The notes under the pieces are model-generated. The model was not told the DNA's origin. It searched no databases and saw nothing but the letters and a program-made list of their open reading frames with translations. A program made the position numbers and the translations under genes. This document shows positions 44,608 to 46,979 of a stretch of DNA of 46,979 nucleotides, one piece after another. The DNA is from Nostoc sp. CCCryo 231-06 (GTDB lineage Bacteria > Cyanobacteriota > Cyanobacteriia > Cyanobacteriales > Nostocaceae), in assembly GCA_023522315.1 (NCBI GenBank), contig JAHCSU010000665.1, forward strand, positions 1-46,979, read 5' to 3'. Numbering within the stretch: the stretch's first letter is position 1; each line of letters opens with the position of its first letter.

Positions 44608-45522
44608 ATGAAAAAAGTCACCCTTTATCGATACCGCACTTATGGACTAATTGGGTTAATATCCTTAACCGCCGTATTAAATACAAGTACATCTGCCCTA
44701 ACACAGTTAGCAGACGATTCCCCAATTAGGCAAACTCCTATCCCTGCTTCTAACTTAATCTGGCCAACTCAAGGGTTTATTTCTCAAGGCTTCCGCAAAT
44801 ATCAACATGAAGGAATTGATATTGCAGGGGCATCTGGAACTCCTATTGTTGCTGCTGGATCTGGTACAGTCATCAAAGCAGGTTGGGATGATTGGGGATT
44901 AGGTAATGCTATAACTATTAAACATCTTGACGGCAGTATCACTGTTTATGGTCACAATCGCCGTTTGTTGGTGAGCAAGGATCAACAGGTCATTCAAGGT
45001 CAAATTATTGCTGAAATGGGATCTACAGGCAATAGCACAGCGCCTCATCTGCATTTTGAAGTTCATCCAAATGGTCGAATAGCAGTTGACCCCCTTCGTC
45101 TGTTGGCATCCTTAACTGCAAGTGTTAATTACCCTTCTAAAGTTCAGCAAGTGGATAACCTGAACCACCCAGTTTCAACACCCCCAGTAGCAAAGCAAGT
45201 TTCACCATCACAGCCAATTCCAATAGCTTTTGCACCTGTTAGCACTTATACTAAATGCAATGGAGTTACCATTATTGAGGGTGAGACTGTAAATATTCGT
45301 GTAAAAGTCTGTGAAGAAAATGGTCAGTTATTTTATGTTGGGCAGTTGAAGCAAGACCCAACCAAGCCTATAAAAATAGCAGCTTTAAATATTGGTAAAG
45401 GCAGATATCGAGCAGATAATGGTAGCTTTTATTATTTAGTCAGCCCGGAAAAAGTGGAAGTTTGGCGAAATGGCACTCAGATTCGTTTTGACAGATTTTA
45501 TAGCTTAACAAAATCGCCATAA
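44608..45522 (+). CDS. M23-family (LytM) peptidase
   Basis: A 304-residue exported endopeptidase. The first 32 residues are a signal peptide or N-terminal anchor. The LytM domain (50-165) has all zinc ligands: His67 and Asp71 (HEGIDIAG) and His149 with catalytic His147 and His116 (HLHFE, YGHN). It is followed by a Pro/Ser-rich linker (175-205) and a C-terminal domain of unknown type (CNGVTIIEGETVNIRVKVC onwards). It likely cleaves or senses peptidoglycan cross-links in the periplasm. Monocistronic. Confidence 0.93.
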   Translation: MKKVTLYRYRTYGLIGLISLTAVLNTSTSALTQLADDSPIRQTPIPASNLIWPTQGFISQGFRKYQHEGIDIAGASGTPIVAAGSGTVIKAGWDDWGLGNAITIKHLDGSITVYGHNRRLLVSKDQQVIQGQIIAEMGSTGNSTAPHLHFEVHPNGRIAVDPLRLLASLTASVNYPSKVQQVDNLNHPVSTPPVAKQVSPSQPIPIAFAPVSTYTKCNGVTIIEGETVNIRVKVCEENGQLFYVGQLKQDPTKPIKIAALNIGKGRYRADNGSFYYLVSPEKVEVWRNGTQIRFDRFYSLTKSP

Positions 45523-45682
45523 AGTTACCATCCAATATTTGACTGGATTGCAAGCGATCGCTTGAGTTGATCAATTTGCCAAGTGAGTCCATAATTATCT
45601 GTATATTACTGTAGCGATTCTCAATTGTGATGCGATCGCAGGAGTTCAGTTTATGCTTCTAGCTCTCCAAAGAACTCACTCT
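45523..45682. other. Intergenic region
   Basis: HIP1-containing sequence with no gene seen, leading into the fossil CRISPR unit. Confidence 0.4.
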
Positions 45683-45795
45683 GTTTTCGCAACCCCTGAT
45701 CAGAATTTTGGTTAATTGCAATTCATAAGCGCAAGTAAAGCAGCTACATCCCAAACACGTTTCAATCCCTAATAGGGATTTTAGTTGATTGGGAT
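45683..45795 (-). CRISPR. Fossil CRISPR unit: repeat-spacer-repeat
   Basis: 45759-45795 is a 37-bp repeat starting GTTTCAATCCCTAATAGGG; its 32-base core is identical to the second repeat of the mini-array at 15065-15101. Exactly 36 bases before it ends a degenerate repeat (about 45683-45722) that keeps the ATTTTGGTTAATTGCAAT half of the main-array repeat but has lost its hairpin. The 36-base gap is spacer-sized. It lies 28 kb from the cas genes and has no leader, so it is a decayed array, with crRNA sense on the minus strand. Confidence 0.7.
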
Positions 45796-45960
45796 TATCA
45801 AACCTCTGCGCTACCTCTGCGTTTTCCTTAGCGTCCCTTTCCGTTTCACTTTTAACCCTCAATTCGCCACAATTCTACACCAAGCTGTACCTAGCCGCAC
45901 TTAAAGCAATGCCTGGGTTGGGCTACCTACGCACTTCCAATGATCATATCGTTATAAAAC
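45796..45960. other. Intergenic region
   Basis: Contains a CCTCTGCGCTACCTCTGCG-type interspersed repeat. No gene. Confidence 0.4.
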
Positions 45961-46728
45961 TTAAAATTTTTCCTTAGCAGCTAACATCTGTAAAATCTTT
46001 TCTACATGATCCAACTCTCCAACGATTCGCCGAATTGGGTGCGGCCAAACCTTGACAAGGGTAGGAGTTGCAGAAACCTGATTGAGCTCTGCTTGTTCTG
46101 GATGAGTTAAAACATCAATCACTTTCAAAGTATAAGGATGTCCAAGCGATCGCTCCAACAATTCGTGTAAATTTTGGAGAATGCGTTCGGTAGTACTGCT
46201 ATGTCCTGCAACAAACAATCGCAGAACATAGCCTTGTGTGATAGCTTCCTTTTTTTGTACAATTACTGGCTGGTGGTATTTTGGCACAGGTTCAGAAAGG
46301 TCTAGACGAACAATTAAATCGTGATCCTCCCAAAGCTGCGGGAATGAGGAACGATAAGTTGTTAATACCATGCGATCGCACAACCCTTCTTGCCAAGGAG
46401 CTGCTTGCCATACTAACTCCCCTGTGCCAAAAATGGCATTAAGCAAAGCTTGATGTCTAATTACAGCCGGATAAGCTTCAGCAAAAGTTCGCACTTGTTG
46501 AGTGCGCGGATCTAACCAGTGGTCAATAGTTGCAGTATAACAAGGCACTAAAAAGTGCGGTGGCTCTGGTAAATCTAGGATTTCTTGCAAAGCCGAACAC
46601 AAATGCAAATGCCATCGACCTTGCTTGCTAGGGTCAATGCAGTAAATTAAATCTCCTCCAGGTGTAAATAGGGCAATGCCTTTAAACAAGTGGGGTGTAG
46701 ATAGTTTGTTTGTCGTCAAGTTATTCAC
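45961..46728 (-). CDS. KaiB-domain protein with N-terminal extension
   Basis: A 255-residue protein. Residues about 167-250 (YVLRLFVAGHSSTTERILQN, YTLKVIDVLTHPEQAELNQVSATPTLVKVWPHPIRRIVG) are a KaiB/thioredoxin-like domain as in circadian KaiB and the SasA sensor. The N-terminal 150 residues (HLFKGIALFTPGGDLIYCID, DHWLDPRTQQVRTFAEAYPAVIRHQALLNAIFG) form a domain I do not recognise. Classical KaiB is about 100 residues and sits next to kaiC; neither is true here. It may bind KaiC or act in another signalling complex. Monocistronic. Confidence 0.82.
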   Translation of the reverse strand: MNNLTTNKLSTPHLFKGIALFTPGGDLIYCIDPSKQGRWHLHLCSALQEILDLPEPPHFLVPCYTATIDHWLDPRTQQVRTFAEAYPAVIRHQALLNAIFGTGELVWQAAPWQEGLCDRMVLTTYRSSFPQLWEDHDLIVRLDLSEPVPKYHQPVIVQKKEAITQGYVLRLFVAGHSSTTERILQNLHELLERSLGHPYTLKVIDVLTHPEQAELNQVSATPTLVKVWPHPIRRIVGELDHVEKILQMLAAKEKF

Positions 46729-46871
46729 AGAGGCTAGGAAGCTAAAAGTAAAAAATTCTCTCTTTTACCTTTTACCTTAGCTATAACCGCAACCAGGATG
46801 ACAAAAATATTTGCGACTAGGGATTAGGGAGTGGGGGATGAGGGAGCAGGGGAGCAAGAGAGAAGAGTTTT

Positions 46872-46979
46872 CCCCTCTGCCCCATGCCCCATGCCCAATG
46901 CCCAATGCCCCATGCCCCATGCCCCATGCCCAATGCCCCATGCCCAATGCCCCATGCCCCATGCCCCATGCCCCATGCC
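46872..46979. repeat. Heptamer tandem array, CCCCATG/CCCAATG
   Basis: About 14 consecutive heptamers of CCCCATG and CCCAATG continue to the window edge without interruption. This is the short tandemly repeated repetitive sequence type of heterocystous cyanobacteria; copy number is often misassembled. The 140 bases before it are low-complexity and hold no gene. Confidence 0.9.

Overview
The window looks like a chromosome segment of a filamentous, probably heterocyst-forming cyanobacterium (Nostocales). The evidence is abundant HIP1 octamers (GCGATCGC), heptameric short tandem repeats of the CCCAATG/CCCCATG and AATGACT kinds, a nifH gene, several xisI homologues, DnaJ/pentapeptide-repeat and KaiB-like proteins, and many short palindromic interspersed repeats. 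No rRNA or tRNA gene was recognised.

Layout. 1-2.3 kb: a small zinc-ribbon gene, a truncated glycosyltransferase and exonuclease III (xth). 2.4-18.6 kb: a complete type I-D CRISPR-Cas locus. It runs on the minus strand as cas3, then an accessory block, cas10d (with an internal Cas11d start), csc2, csc1, a 2OG-Fe(II) dioxygenase, cas6, cas4, cas1, cas2 and a 7-repeat array, with a divergent RHH/WYL-type regulator at the top. The accessory block between cas3 and cas10d holds a two-repeat mini-array, a small winged-helix-like gene, a possible structured RNA, a DUF433 antitoxin, a YhcG-type nuclease and a MntA-HepT toxin-antitoxin pair whose hepT overlaps cas10d. 19-25 kb: a kinase/HopA1-family pair reminiscent of class V lanthipeptide enzymes, an unaccompanied nifH, and a DAHP synthase gene preceded by what reads as an aromatic amino acid attenuator. 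25.7-34.9 kb: a zinc-ribbon membrane protein, DnaJ-pentapeptide, desaturase-SDR fusion, PIN/Phd TA pair, xisI cluster, ahcY and a MscS channel. 35-43.7 kb: a Ni/Co-type efflux cluster resembling nrsBA-D-RS, scarred by a frameshift, a 209-bp direct duplication and RND fragments. 44-47 kb: a conserved hypothetical gene, a LytM peptidase, a fossil CRISPR unit, a KaiB-domain protein and heptamer repeats.

The two most notable observations are regulatory. First, the mini-array inside the cas operon would make a guide whose first 11 nt match, next to a GTT PAM, DNA covering the -35 box of the promoter that leads into the accessory/cas10d genes; a second weaker GTT-flanked match lies 26 bp away. This is the architecture of a Cas-regulating (CreR/CreA-like) guide, here for type I-D. 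Second, the DAHP synthase gene has a 20-codon leader peptide with WFYGFYFW in its middle, an antiterminator segment in its last codons, and an intrinsic terminator before the gene.

All functional calls rest on reading motifs and gene order; no database search was run.
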